Positions 25,327 to 36,965 of a stretch of DNA of 64,000 bases are shown piece after piece; within the stretch, counting starts at the first letter, position 1; each line of letters begins with the position of its first letter. The notes under the pieces are model-generated. The model did no database searches, had not been told where the DNA came from, and worked only from the letters and a program-made list of their open reading frames with translations. Both the position numbers and the translations under genes were made by a program. This DNA comes from Cryptomeria japonica (taxonomy: Eukaryota; Streptophyta; Pinopsida; Cupressales; Cupressaceae), in the NCBI RefSeq assembly GCF_030272615.1, contig NC_081415.1, forward strand, positions 379,035,392 through 379,099,391. Reading direction: 5' to 3'.

Positions 25327-25839
25327 CTATCTCTCAATTATCCTATAGATAACCCTACCCCATCTGATTGGGAATACATGACTTCTCTTGTCTAGAATTA
25401 GAAGATCTCCAATAAGACTACTGAGTATAATGTTCAGATTATCATAAGAGTCCTCTGGCTGACCCCATGCGATCTCATATTGTTCACTCAAGGGAATATC
25501 TTGCTCCTCACACTCAAAGAGCTCATAGAGTCCTCTAATACTATCCCTATGATCATAGACTACTTGCTCACCATGAATAAGAATATGCAAGATACAACAT
25601 ACATCCTCTAATGTGATCAAGGCCTCACTGGTGGGAAGATGAAATGAACATGTCTCTGAGTGCCACCACTCAACCAACACAGTGATCAAGGCCCTATTGG
25701 CTGTAACCTTAGGCATATGTAAAGCATGATACAAATAAAGATGTTTAATAAGAGCAATATCCTCAAGAGGTAACCTATCACGAAGATCAATTCCACTGGG
25801 TCTAGTCTGTCTACAACCAAGTACACCAAGTGACTCCAA
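25327..25839 (-). pseudogene. plant mobile domain gene of Tat-A, truncated
   Basis: 170 residues of a plant mobile domain (PMD, MAIN/MAIL-like family). Seen: RPSGIDLRDRLPLEDIALIK, HALHMPKVTANRALITVLVE, WHSETCSFHLPTSEALITLEDV, CCILHILIHG and a C-terminal GDLLILDKRSH...WG. It runs antisense to the element, whose LTR and polypurine tract (26671-26683) are plus-oriented. This matches the antisense accessory ORF between pol and 3' LTR known from the Tat/Ogre lineage. The gene is cut at about 25327 where copia sequence starts, so the C-terminal half is lost. The preserved part has no stop. Cellular PMD proteins act in silencing and genome stability; the role of the element-borne copies is not established. 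Confidence 0.78.
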
Positions 25840-25919
25840 TAGAGAAAAAAGTGATCAAAATGTCAAATATTATGCTCACTTGAAAAAATCTTAAATCATG
25901 CATATTAAAACAATCAAGA

Positions 25920-26160
25920 AATCCAACTAATGCGAGATAATTATAACAAATGTGACACATTTAAAACTATTGTGAAACAATTATCATGCTTGTGCAACAA
26001 ATTAGACTTTTGCGACACGTTTTATACTAATGAGAAAAACATAGTCGATTGTGACACAATTACAACCATTGCACAACATTAGTACACTTGTGACATCCTT
26101 AACATGTATGTGCAACCATTAGCACGAATGCGACAAAACCAAAATATGAATGTGAAATAC
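25920..26160. repeat. degenerate ~20-bp repeats in PMD leader
   Basis: About eleven imperfect units, 16-23 bp long. On the minus strand they read like GTGTCACAATNGTTNTAATT with variants TGTCGCATTCGTGC and TTGCACAAGCATG. They lie between the PMD start and the LTR. A similar tract occupies the same place in Tat-1 (50860-51140). Confidence 0.65.
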
Positions 26161-26670
26161 TTAAAAAAATTGGGTCTAGAATTTTTCTGAAAATTTGAAC
26201 AAAAACAGGTAAAATTTTTGAAAATGTACCATGCCACCAGTTATTGGTGGTCTCTAATATGATCGAACCCTCTTAGACAAGCGCAGTCACACTCTATAGC
26301 CAGCCATAGTGCTTAAAAGGATGCACGAAAGCTCAAATATCGCACAGAACTCAATAAACTAAAAAAGAATGCAAATGAGAAAATGAAGGGGTCAAATTTC
26401 TATTTATATCTCGAAATTAGGGTTTTTTCTCTCTCTGACAGCCATGGTCCCCTTGAATTTCAACACACTTGTAAGATAGTCAAACGGTCTTGGAATCGCA
26501 TGAAACTGAAAACTATTTCTCACTAGCATGGTATCATTAAATTCTCTCAATTCCATAATTTTTTGACGTATTTTCTGAGGGGGCATATTTATACCCTAAG
26601 CATCATGAGGGCATACTGGGGCAGGAAAATTTTCATTTTCTTTGAAACAACATTGTACCAACATTGTCTC
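26161..26670 (-). other. PMD leader to polypurine tract
   Basis: Non-coding sequence between the short repeats and the polypurine tract. The last 90 bases resemble 50351-50440 in reverse complement (a shared GTTTCAAAG block). I see no gene; the small ORF at 26404-26586 is unsupported. Confidence 0.4.
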
Positions 26671-26682
26671 AAAGAGGGTAAA
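26671..26682 (+). other. Tat-A polypurine tract
   Basis: AAAGAGGGTAAA directly before TGTAGACACCTAAAAATG. Equivalent sites in opposite orientation lie at 50351-50366 and 62035-62050. Confidence 0.75.
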
Positions 26683-27720
26683 TGTAGACACCTAAAAATG
26701 TCTCATCAATCTTGCACTACTTATTCATCTTATTAATCTTTGATTATTTAACTAAACTAAGTCTTATTCTTCTAAATAAATTAATCTAAATTAATTATCA
26801 CATTACTAATTATTCTATTTCTATCTTATTGATCAATTAATCATTTAACCATTTCTATATATTTATTAAATATTTATTATTTAATTAATTATGGTTTAAA
26901 ATGTTTAATTGGATAATCTTAATTATTTAATTAAAATTCACTTTCTAAATAATTAAAATATTTTCTTTAAATTATTTAATTAACTAATTCATTCTTCTAA
27001 TTTCAAATTCAAAATTTCATAATTTCCCCAAATTTCAATTAATTCCGTGTGCATTTCACTTTTCAAAAATCCAAATTCAAATTGAAATAAAAATATAATG
27101 TGAATGTCATCTTAAAATCCTACAACACATGTTGAAAATCTAACTCCCACTCACTTTTAGTCAACGGAGCAATCAAATCTGTTAACTCCTTAGTTAACTT
27201 AGTTAACTCCTCAATCACCTTTTTCAACTCTCAATCACCTTTTTGGAATAGAGTAATCAATTTAGTTAACAGACCAATCAATTAAGTCATCTGATCAATC
27301 TAATCAGTATCCTTATAAATCAATCCAATTGACTCATCAGTTAAACGAGTTAAACTTTCAATCAGTTTTGTCTCAAGAAATCTTAGCCATTGATCAATTC
27401 TATTCTAGAATGAATCTCAATTGTCCATTCTCATCCTCATGAATCTATAAATTTGGCATCCATTCTCCCAATTTTTAGAACCACTATCTTTAGAATTATT
27501 GTGCCTAACTTATGCAAGTACTCTAGCAAAGATACTGAGAGCCATGCCAACATCATGATGAACAAGAGCAATGGAAGCATATTGAATTGTCAAAAATGGG
27601 GTTTTGATGCTTCATTTCATTATTTTGTCAATTTGATTAATTTTCATTGTGCTTAATAATTTAGCTAGTTAGATTCCAGCTTTGGTGGTTAGCTTGGTTT
27701 AATCTAGCCTACTCATGGCT
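26683..27720 (+). repeat. Tat-A 3' LTR (right end uncertain)
   Basis: Starts TGTAGACACC. The U3 is very AT-rich with many AATTAATT-type runs like the U3 of the other two Tat LTRs. A TATAAAT box sits at 27446-27452, about 760 bp in. I cannot place the 3' end of the LTR; it must lie before the coding remnant at about 27735. Confidence 0.6.
27446..27452 (+). promoter_or_regulatory. candidate Tat-A LTR TATA box
   Basis: TATAAAT after a long AT-rich U3; its distance from the LTR start resembles that of TATAAAAG in the Tat-1 LTR. Confidence 0.4.
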
Positions 27721-27734
27721 ATTTTTTCCTTAAA

Positions 27735-30420
27735 ACGGGTCTTTTAGAAAAGAATGCCACAAACATGAAAGGGATTATAAGAGAAAATGGATACCAATTC
27801 ACAAACCCAAGCAGGATGATCACTTGGAAAAAATCTCTGATAAAGATCAACCACCCTTCTTTATTGATTTGTTTTATGAATATATTGAAAAGACCTACTA
27901 TGTAGTTTGTTAGGTTTTGGGCTTTTATTCCCATATGTATAGGCTAAAGAATTTGATGGTTATAATTGTAGATATTAAAAGTCTTGATAACAGTCAACAT
28001 TTTGACTATGCAAGTATCTTGAGGTTAGTATAAACAAGGCCCTTGGTTCTATGAAAATAGATAATGCAAGTATCAATTTTAACTGATATTCTCTTTTAAT
28101 GTATATGTTATTATACAAAGGATTGGAAATACACATGTGGAAGGAATCACTCAATCTAAGACCATATGACAAGAGGGGTTTTTTTTCACCCTATTCAAGA
28201 GTGGACTCACATATGGGATAGTGTATGCCAACAAGCTCACTACATGTATTTTGAAGAATCCCTTGCGAAGGATATTTACAAGCATCTTGGATTTCCCACT
28301 ACTTGGGGATTTTTTAAAATAATACTAAAGTTTTTAAGGCCAAAAGAGAAATGATGATATATTGAATATTGAGCATAATTGGGGTGACTATCATGCATTC
28401 CAAGGTTGTACCATGATAAGAGTTTATGGTTTTGAGGGTATTCAACATATTTTGCTAGTATCTGTGCTAGACAAAGTTGCATTCTTGGAGATTGTTTTGC
28501 AAATGGCTCAATCAAACTATTTTCATTTTAAGGGACATGGGAAAAAAATTTTCTTGCATTCCACTTTATTCTTTGGAGATTTCAAAGTTACTCCTAGAGA
28601 GGGGTATTCACTTATTGAAACCAAACTCAATTATTTTGTGTTGTCACTTGCAAGAAATGGGAAAAGAATTGATCCAGATAATTTTATCAATGATGTTAAA
28701 TATAGAAGGTTTGAGTAGATATGTGTATCAAATTGATTGGCAAGAGGAATTACTAAGAATTTGTGTTATTTTTTAGCATGTGGTTAGGAGACTAGATATA
28801 TGGAACAAGAATCAAAGAGTTGAAAAGATAAGAAAGAGGGTTAATCATAAATGAATAATATGGGGTCAAGTGGATGTAGTTGATGTTAGAGCATGAATCA
28901 AAATCGATCTCAAATATGTCAAAACAAGATACAAGGTATCATATTGTTTCACCTAATTCTACACACATCACAAGACTTGGGGGCCAATAAAGTGTGAAAC
29001 CATTAGATCACATTTCTCCACAACCCACCTTATAATTTTTTTTTTCATGGATGAGAGTGAGGGGTAGGATTATTCAGATAGAGATGAAGTATTGCAAGAA
29101 CTAAGGATTAATGTGCAAGATCCACCCGAGGACAGATTGGAAATGATTTTTGAGCCTTTAGATCAATTGTTATATGATATTAGAGTCAAGGCTAGTGTTG
29201 CCTTTATTTCTAATGATAACTTTGTTAATTCTTAAGAGTTCAAAGAGTTTATTGTGAAATTAAAGGGTGAGAAAATAAGAGAAAAGGTGAAGGATATTAA
29301 CCCTTCCATGCATGATCAAATAATTCCATGTTTGCAGGCAGAGGTAGATGAAGAGATAAATGATATGACCCCACAAAAGGAAAGAAAGATAGTTGAAGAA
29401 GTAGAGTACACAATTCTACCTGGTTGAGATATATCATCATCAATTTCCTTTGATATCCTAAGGAGAAATGAAAACATTAAAATACAATTGAGCTAATAAG
29501 TTGTAGACAAATTGTATTATGGATCAAGCTTTGATCCCGATGATAAGATTCTTGCAATATGGTTGTTGTACTCATAAGACAAAATCTAATTACAATTGAA
29601 TACCCCCCAAAAATTGTTGGTCATATAGTTGTACACAAACTTGAGGACACTAGTGCAATAGAGGTATCCGTGTTGGCTATTAATACAACAATGTTTACAC
29701 AAGTTGCTTTTGAAAAGTTGACTATTGAAAATGAAACATTCAAGTAGAGAAACATGGATTTAAGTGAAATAACAACTTCTAGAAATTTATTGCCTCCATC
29801 ACTGATAGAATCAACAACTGATCTTGAAAAAAAGATGATTGAAGAGGGAGTTGCAAAAACAAAATGGTAGAAAGAAGCATTGAAGTTGAGGAAAAAGGAG
29901 GAAGAACTTACAAATAAATTAAATATGACAAAATTTGACATGGTTGTGGGTTTGATTATTAGAAAAATTAAAAAAATTGTTAATGTATATAGATGAATTG
30001 TGGAGGATACATACCGTAACAAGGAAAATATTTAAGGAATAAAGAATAATTGAGATTATATTGAATTGTATGGAGAAAAATCTCTCTTTTAAAATGAATT
30101 CTTTTCTTCTTATAGTGCAAAATAATAAAATGTTTTGATGATACCAGCTGCAAATATTTTTTTATAATTAGTATTTACTTCCAAAGTAATTAAAAATTTG
30201 TTGAGATAATATGAGAAATGGCATAAGGTCCTTGTTAAGGAGTTGAGGAGGTATGATAAGCTTGAAGTACCTATGCCATCCTTCTTCAAGAATGATGGAA
30301 AGGAAAAGACTCATGTTGAATGGAAGGTAGAACTTGTTTAAGTATTGCCTCAATTTATTAACATTATAAGTAGTGATGACGAGAGAGTTGGGGAAAATTT
30401 GAGTTTTTAGCTAGATAAGA
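27735..30420 (+). pseudogene. unrecognised long coding remnant
   Basis: Plus-strand codon structure can be followed through several frames with stops and shifts. Segments: about 27735-27928 (RKWIPIHKPKQDDHLEK, FFIDLFYEYIEKT), 28166-28354 (FHPIQEWTHIWDS, IYKHLGFPTTWGFFK), 28362-28776 (EHNWGDYHAFQGCTM, NYFHFKGHGKK, LARNGKRIDPDNF, YQIDWQEELLRI), 28780-28930 (WNKNQRVEKIRKRV, WGQVDVVDVRA), then a charged, partly coiled-coil part at 29046-29500 and 29760-30420 rich in E and K. I do not recognise the family. It is aromatic- and histidine-rich in the first half and has no zinc knuckle, RT or transposase motif. It could be an accessory ORF of a retroelement or a decayed host or DNA-element gene. The breaks make it non-functional. 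Confidence 0.6.
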
Positions 30421-30998
30421 TTTCAATGCTCGAGTGTGGAATGATACATATTAACTCCATCAATATCAATCATTCTAATCAGGACTACATTGAGCACTTG
30501 TCAAAGATGAATTTGTTTATTCAAATATATGTATGAGAAAAGGAGTGAAAGGATACATTTGAATTATACTCTACAATATATATAACCTTGCTAGACCTTT
30601 GGGTCATAGGTGTCTACTAATTTGAAATGAAAATGAACTATATTTAAAATGTATCATATTTGTCATCATATTTTAATGCTTTGGTTTCCCCAATATTTTA
30701 TTGCTACTTGTCAACTTTCTTTTAGTTTTTCTAGTTTATTTTTGGCTAACTTAATTCAAGAGAATGTTGAGTCATCTCCATGCTACCTCAACTTCTACAT
30801 TCCCTCCAAGCGGTGCAAAGCCTTTTTGTCTCAAATGAAAAAAAATAGATTCGTTGGGTATATTCTTATGTTTTAAAATATTTTTGAATTATATTTTGAC
30901 ACTTGTGCATGGTATGAATCTTGTTTTCTCCCTTGTTTTATAAAGGGGTGTGATAGTGAAAAATGAGATTGGGTAGTTTAGGACCTAACCCCACTTTC
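30421..30998. other. no recognisable feature
   Basis: AT-rich sequence between the unidentified remnant and the gypsy-C LTR. I see no coding signature or repeat. Confidence 0.4.
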
Positions 30999-31597
30999 TC
31001 AAGCAGTCACCGGTGAGGAGGGACCTCAAGGAGATCAGTCCAAACTGGTCAGCAAGAGTAAACACAATGGAATCACCTATATATGATGGATGAAATGAAA
31101 AACAAATAGTTTTATTGCATGAAATTTGATTACATCCAACTGGTAACAACCGGGTTACAACATATCGGTACATACGCCCGGTAGAATAGGTCACACCGGG
31201 ACCTTGAATTGAAAGATCTATCTTCTAGGAATAGTCTATCTCTGATTGATTCTAATTTATCTTCCCTTGAATGCATTCTAAAGAATTATTACAAATATAT
31301 ATATCGATCCATAGGATGGCCCAAAAAAGATCAAAACCCAAAGAACAAGACCTAACATGCAAAATGAACAAAGTCAGCCTCCGCTAAGAGATTCCTTTGA
31401 AAAATCCAAAGGATGAAGCATAGAAGGTTGGCCACACACCAAGAAGCATTGAGATCAATGTCCAAGGCTCCACGAGCTTTAGAATGGGTTTCAGTAGATC
31501 ACCAAAATAGATCTCAGGCAACCAGTAACAAAGGAACAATCAGTAACAAGAAATTGTCATGGAAACCGATAGCAATATCTTGTCGAAAAGTGGTCCA
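30999..31597 (-). repeat. gypsy-C 3' LTR
   Basis: Aligns with 48600-49200 from AGTCACCGGTGAGGAGG to AAGTGGTCCA. The terminal bases on the outer side are TCAAGC against TGAAAT in the other LTR, so the outer edge has mutated or is slightly off. Ends TGGTCCA at the inner side. Confidence 0.82.
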
Positions 31598-31797
31598 AAT
31601 GAGATGCAGTTTGAAAGAAAGAAAGATGATCAAGTCTTTAAGTAGAATCCAACTCCATAGGATCCACTGAGCCAAATCCGAGATACATAGAAAAGAAAAC
31701 TGAAACTGCAAACATAAAACAAAACAGAAAAGAAAATATTTTTGGTTGATGCAAGATTGTTGTGAACTGGGGATGCTCCTGCATCAGACATCTAGGG
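31598..31797 (-). other. gypsy-C 3' untranslated region
   Basis: 200 bases between the pol stop and the 3' LTR. A clear G-rich polypurine tract is not visible next to the LTR, which is unusual. Confidence 0.5.
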
Positions 31798-31975
31798 TTA
31801 ATGAAAAATTGAGCCTCTCACTTTGCTGGGGTTAGAGGGAAACCAAGGTGGTCTACCTCTACCTGAGAAATCCAAGATGAATCTTCAACTGGTCTTCTCT
31901 TCCACTTTACAACATATTATTTGTACTGAATGTTCCGGGTACTATGCCCAATCCTACTATCCAAAATCTCTTCAA
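31798..31975 (-). pseudogene. gypsy-C chromodomain
   Basis: C-terminal end of pol. The minus strand reads EILDSRIGHSTRNIQYK, an in-frame TAA, then YVVKWKRRPVEDSSWISQ and a short tail ending at the TAA at 31798-31800. The aromatic YVVKW and the SSW match a plant chromodomain, which in this group directs integration to marked chromatin. The internal stop cuts it in half. Confidence 0.78.
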
Positions 31976-33125
31976 TCCAATCTAGTCCCTTCCAAGGAAA
32001 TTATTTCTCAATGTCTGCAACACTGTCCTCACTGAATTCTGGTTCATGGTAGTCATAAACATCTACAATGTTGAATATAGGTGAAATACTTAGACTATCC
32101 GGTAGCTCCACTTCATATGCATTTCCAAAACTAAACTTTCTCAAAATCTTACAAGGTCCAAACTTCTTCATCTACAACTTATTATAAGTTCCAACCAAGA
32201 ATTTCTCTTTTCTCAAGTATACCATCACCTCATCTCCAAATTCAAATTCCTTATGTCTCCTCTTCTCACCTACCTTCTCCTTATATTTGTTATTCATGTC
32301 TTCCAAATGTTGTTTGACCTGAATATGCAATGCTACCATGTGATCTGCAAATTCTTCTGCTTCTGAACTCTTTCACTCTTCACTACTAATGTCTCTTAAT
32401 TCTGCTATTCCTCTAGGATGTACTCCGGTAACAATCTCAAAAGGTGTTTTTCCAGTACTTCTATTCATTGAATTGTTATAAGCAAACTTTGCTTGTGCAA
32501 GGATCAAATCCCAACTTCAATTTTTATCTCCCACTAAACATCTCAACAAGTTTCCCAAACTTTGGTTAACTACTTTAGTATGTCCATCAGTCTGTGGATG
32601 AAAAGTATAACTTAACTTCAAATCTGTCTTCATCTTCTTCCAAAGTGTTCTCCAAAAATAGCCAACAAACTTAGTGTCTGTTTGAAACTACGCTCTTAGG
32701 TAATCCATGCAATCTCACCACTTCTTTGAAAAACAATGCATCTGATGTCTTCTTACAAGGTATGAAATGAGCCATCTTTGAAAATCTATCCACTACCAGA
32801 AATATAGAATCATTCCCTCTTGGTGTCTTAGGCAATCCAAGTACAAAATCCATGCTTATATCCTCCCAAGGTCTTACTGTTACTATCAAAGGTTTATACA
32901 ATCCCACATTTTGACTACTCCCTTTTGCAACTTGACAAAATCTACAACTCTGCACATATCTCTTAACATCCTTATGAATCTGGGGCCAAAAGTACTACTC
33001 ACTCACCAATGCTGCTATTTTATCAATGCCAAAATGTCCAGCTAAACCTCCACTATGCTTCTCTTTTATCAGGTTCTCTCTCATGGAACTCTTAGGTATG
33101 CATAACTGAAATCCCCTTAATAACA
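31976..33125 (-). pseudogene. gypsy-C integrase
   Basis: Zinc finger region near 32930-33110 ([19 protein letters not shown]), core with [48 protein letters not shown], and the C-terminal part with GDEVMVYLRKEKF, KKFGPCKILRKFS and NAYEVELPD. A frameshift lies near 32675. The usual catalytic glutamate after the TDGQT motif reads lysine (codon 32574-32576), so the D,D,E triad is broken even without the frameshifts. Confidence 0.86.
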
Positions 33126-33192
33126 TCCCATCCTAAATGAAATAATCCAACCATTTTCTTCTATCAACCATAATCGATTCTCTACATGCTTT

Positions 33193-33700
33193 TCAAGGTT
33201 TTGCAAAATCTTGGTCTTCATCATACAAGGTCTTCAAATCTTTAAAACCTAATACTGTCACTCTCATCTCTATCAGCAAATTCCTTCTCCTACTCAATGC
33301 ATCAACAACTTTGTTAGATTTCCCACTTCTATGCTTCAACACAAAGGTGTAACTCTGCAAGAATTCTACCCATCTCATATGTCTTTGATTTAATTTATTC
33401 TGACTGATCAAATAATGCAAAGCTTGATGATCTGTATACAACAAAAAATCCTTAGGCAACAAATAATGTCTCCATTTCTTCAAGGCTTGAACTATGGCAT
33501 TAAATTCTTGATCATACACTGAATATCTCTTCTGGGCATCATTCAATTTCTCATTGAAATATGCTACTACTCTCCCTTCTTGACTCAAAAATGATCCTAT
33601 TACTATTCAACTTGCATCACAATCCACTTGAAATACCTTATTGAAATCCAGTAAAGTCAACATAGGCTCCTCAGTACCTTTCTACTTCAACAATTCAAAA
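33193..33700 (-). pseudogene. gypsy-C RNase H
   Basis: Ty3/gypsy RNase H with CDAS, IGSFLSQEGRVVAYFNEKLN, YSVYDQEFNAIVQALKKWRHYL, LLYTDHQALHYL and VVDALSRR. The frame is open from 33588 to 33193; TGA and TAG stops occur just upstream near 33605 and 33685. Confidence 0.86.
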
Positions 33701-33798
33701 ATTTTGTTTGCTCTGGTGGTCCACTTGAATTCCTTTCGATCTCCTCTCATGGTCTCAATCATAGGGTTAGAAACTAAACTAAAATTTCTGATAAACTT

Positions 33799-34803
33799 TT
33801 AGTAAAAACTAGCCAATCCTTGAAATGATCTTACCTCTCCAATGCTTTCTGGTGTAGGCCACTCAACAATGGCTTTCACTTTCTTAGGGTCCATCTTCAA
33901 ACCATCCTCATATATCACAAAGCCCAAACATACTAACTCATCCTTCATGAAAGTACACTTCTTGATATTGGTCAACAACCTTTCTTCTCTCAACCTCTGT
34001 AAAACTTGTCTTAACTGCATCAAATTCTCCTCTTTTGTCTTACTGAAAATCAGAATGTCATCCAAATACACAATAACAAACTTACCCAAGAATTTCTTTA
34101 ATACCTCATTCATCAACCTCATGAAAGTGCTTGGCGCATTAGTCAATCCAAAAGGCATCACCAACCATTCATATAGTCCTTCATTTGTCTCAAATGTTGT
34201 CTTCCACTCATCACCTTCTCTAGTCCTGATCCGATGATATCCACTCCTCAAATCTATCTTTGTAAAGTATTTTTCTCCACTCAAACATCCCATTATGTCA
34301 TACATCCTAGGCAAAGGAAACTGACATTTCACCGTGATCTTGTTTATTGCTCTTGAATCAGTACACATCCTCCTTTCTCCATTCTTCTTAGGTGCTTATA
34401 CGGTTGGTACTACACAAGGGCTCAAACTCTCCCTAATCAAACCTTTCTTTAATAGCTCCTGCACTTGTCTATTCAGTCCTTCATTTTCTACCGATGTCAA
34501 CTGGTGTGCAGTTTTGTTAGGCAAACTAGCTCCGGGAACAAGGTCCATGCAATGACTAATACTTCGAATAGGTGGCAATCCATTAGGTACATTATCTGAA
34601 ATGATGTCTTTATATTCTATCAACAAATATCTTATCTCTTTTGGGTGTTCTCCTTCCGGTTCTGGTCTCTCTATCTTCTTAGGAATTAAGGAAAAACACA
34701 CATTCTCATGTCTCAGTCCATCCATGAATTTCCTTCCATCTACTAAAAAGATTCTCGTATTCGTACAAACTTCATTCTTCAAAGGTTCCTCCAAAGGTAA
34801 CAA
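33799..34803 (-). pseudogene. gypsy-C reverse transcriptase
   Basis: RT with its N-terminal linker. The linker at 34396-34803 shows KTAHQLTSVENEGLNRQVQ, LLKKGLIRESLSPCVVPTV, and is followed by a stop at 34396-34398 in the APKKNG box. The RT core at 33799-34368 has [51 protein letters not shown] and the catalytic [10 protein letters not shown], then [17 protein letters not shown] and [12 protein letters not shown] at 33799 ends it in the usual FYRKFI box. Confidence 0.92.
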
Positions 34804-35295
34804 GGTTTACTTCATCCCATTGGCCATAATATTGTATGTATTCTTCCTCCCATCATGTATTGCCTATCTATCAAACTACCAAGGTCTTCCCAACAAAAGA
34901 TGACAAATATCCATAGGCATGATATCACACAAAACTTCATCATGATAATTCCCAATTTTCAATTTTACCAAACACTATTCACTTACAAACAACTTATGTT
35001 CATCCTAAATCCATGATATTTGATAAGGCTTAGGGTGTTTCAATCTCTCCAATTTCAACTTATTCATCACCATCTCTTTTGAAACAAGATTATCTGAGCT
35101 ACCACTATCAATAACAACTTTACAACACTTACCAGATACCTTACATCTAGTCTTGAATAGGTTCTTCCTCTACAAGGGTTCTTCATCTCCTTCGGTATGA
35201 CACAAATCTCTCCTCATCACTGGTAGTTCTCCATCTTCCAAATTATTGTCTGATCCGGTGGGGTTTTCTTCCACCACTGCTACTCTTCTAGTAGC
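34804..35295 (-). pseudogene. gypsy-C protease
   Basis: The minus strand reads KVVIDSGSSDNLVSKEM at about 35070-35118, giving the catalytic D-S-G, then QCLVKLKIGNYHDEV, CDIMPMDICHLLLGRPW. It is an aspartic retropepsin. The frame is interrupted by stops (for example before KLYMVY near 34835 and in the QISW box). The LARD lies immediately upstream, separating protease from the gag zinc knuckle. Confidence 0.8.
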
Positions 35296-35300
35296 CTTTG
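35296..35300. repeat. LARD target-site duplication, left
   Basis: CTTTG, identical to 47486-47490. Removing one copy and the element joins gypsy-C gag to protease without loss. Confidence 0.95.
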
Positions 35301-36590
35301 TGTAGTACCCCTACCATAATCGATTTCTAACCTTGGCTTAATCTTGATTAGTTAATCGTAATATAATGATGTTATAGTCAGGTGCTTGTTCTAACGCATA
35401 GCTATTGATGTGGCTTTCTCACTAGTTGTATGCAGATTTTCAGTGTTCCTATTTCGTGATGTTAGTATCGGACTAATGATTTCATTTAAGTTATTATATA
35501 TGTATGCGTGTATGATCGTTGGTTGCAGGAGATTTCAGGTACGAAGTCGCATGAGTGCGAGGTTCGTCGTCACCTGGTTTTGCAGGTTTGAGCATACTTT
35601 TTAATCCTTAGAGTCGGATTAGGTGGTCGTAAGACCTTAGTCGGCCTTAGTCGTGCTCTAGTGAGCATCGCCAGTCGTCGTCGGTAATCCCTGTTGGTTT
35701 GGGTTTGCGAGTCGTCTGTTTGGTTGGCTTTCTCGATTTGCGTGCCTGGTGTGTTTGGTTAATTGATTAACTAGTCTTTAGTAATTATCTTGATTAATAT
35801 GCGTTAGTGCATTGTTGATTAATGGATTTATTAATCTGGTTTCCATTAGGCGATTTTCATTGATATTGATTTGCTCGTTTTTAATTGGGAGTGAATTCGA
35901 TTAAATGGCTGATTTTGATTATTAAATGCATTTTATTTATGCTGTTGAAAAAAGGAAGTTTTGTATGTTATCGCAATAGAATTTAATTGAAAACTGTTGG
36001 ATTATTATTTTAGAAAGGTTAAATTTGTTTAAATGAGGAAATCAAATTTTAATTGATTAAGCAAGTTATTTTGTTGATAGTTAAAAAGAAATAATTTTTG
36101 TGAATTATTGGAAAATAAGAGATTTTATTCCAAAAATAGAAATTTGGAGTCAACTCTTCCATATAACCCAATTTGGGAAATTTGGAGAGGATGGACAATT
36201 TTGGTAGAGATTTTGGTTGGGAATGGAAATTGGAGGATTTTGGGATCTGGCAGGTGGGCTCTCCCTCAGGCATTCCAGGATTGCGTATTCAGGTAGGCTC
36301 TGTTTAACCATTTGATTTCCAAAATAAAATAAAATCAGTTTGATTGTCCATTATGTGTTTGGCTGGGATTTTTATTGAGGAGTGTTATTCCTCATTGCTG
36401 TATGGTGTTTGGAAACTTATTTGTTTTGTTTTGGAATGGATGAATTCCATCAAGAACCTTGAGGCCAAACTAATTTCGTTGAAAACGAATTTCATGTTAA
36501 ACCGAAATTTATACGAAATTGTGTTGTTGTTTCAAAAATAAATGGGGGAGATTTCGAATTATGTTTTATGTTTTAGCGCTGTGTTTTAAT

Positions 36591-36597
36591 TATAAAG
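36591..36597 (+). promoter_or_regulatory. candidate LARD TATA box
   Basis: TATAAAG about 1.3 kb into the LTR, just upstream of the GC-rich block. The same motif is at 44550-44556 in the 3' LTR. Function is inferred only. Confidence 0.3.
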
Positions 36598-36714
36598 CGT
36601 TGTGTAATACCCATTTTACCCCTGTGTGTCAATCCGTGAGCAATTTTATCCTTTTTTTTTGGCTGTGCGTTGTTATTTGATGGGGCGGATTGGGCGTTGT
36701 ATTTTCTTGTTTTG

Positions 36715-36965
36715 CACTGTGGGTCGGGGTTTGGGAGAGCGGGGAGCGGAGCTCCTCCCGCTCCCTTCCCCTCCCCCACTCTCCTCCCCTTCTCCCCCCG
36801 TTCGCTCCCCCCTGCTCCTCCTTTTCCGCCACGGTGGGTTGCGAAGGTGCGTCGCCTGCGGCTCACGGCGGTGGCCGCAGGGGCTGCGGTGGCCGCAGGG
36901 CGCCGCGGCACCTGCGGGCACCACCGCGAGCGCCGCCGCCCCTTTCCCTCGGCTAGGGTTAGGGC
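36715..36965. other. GC-rich, CpG-rich block in LARD LTR
   Basis: C-runs (CTCCTCCCG, CCCCTCCCCC) followed by GGCGGTGGCCGCAGG-type and CGCCGCGG-type sequence. Repeated at 44674-44924 in the other LTR with one change. It may be a transcribed leader or a promoter CpG island of the LTR; no protein is supported. Confidence 0.6.

Noticed and set aside
30608-30625. TAGGTGTCTACTA as an inverted Tat LTR end
   Set aside because: Only a short match to TGTAGACACCTA; no polypurine tract or LTR body could be traced.
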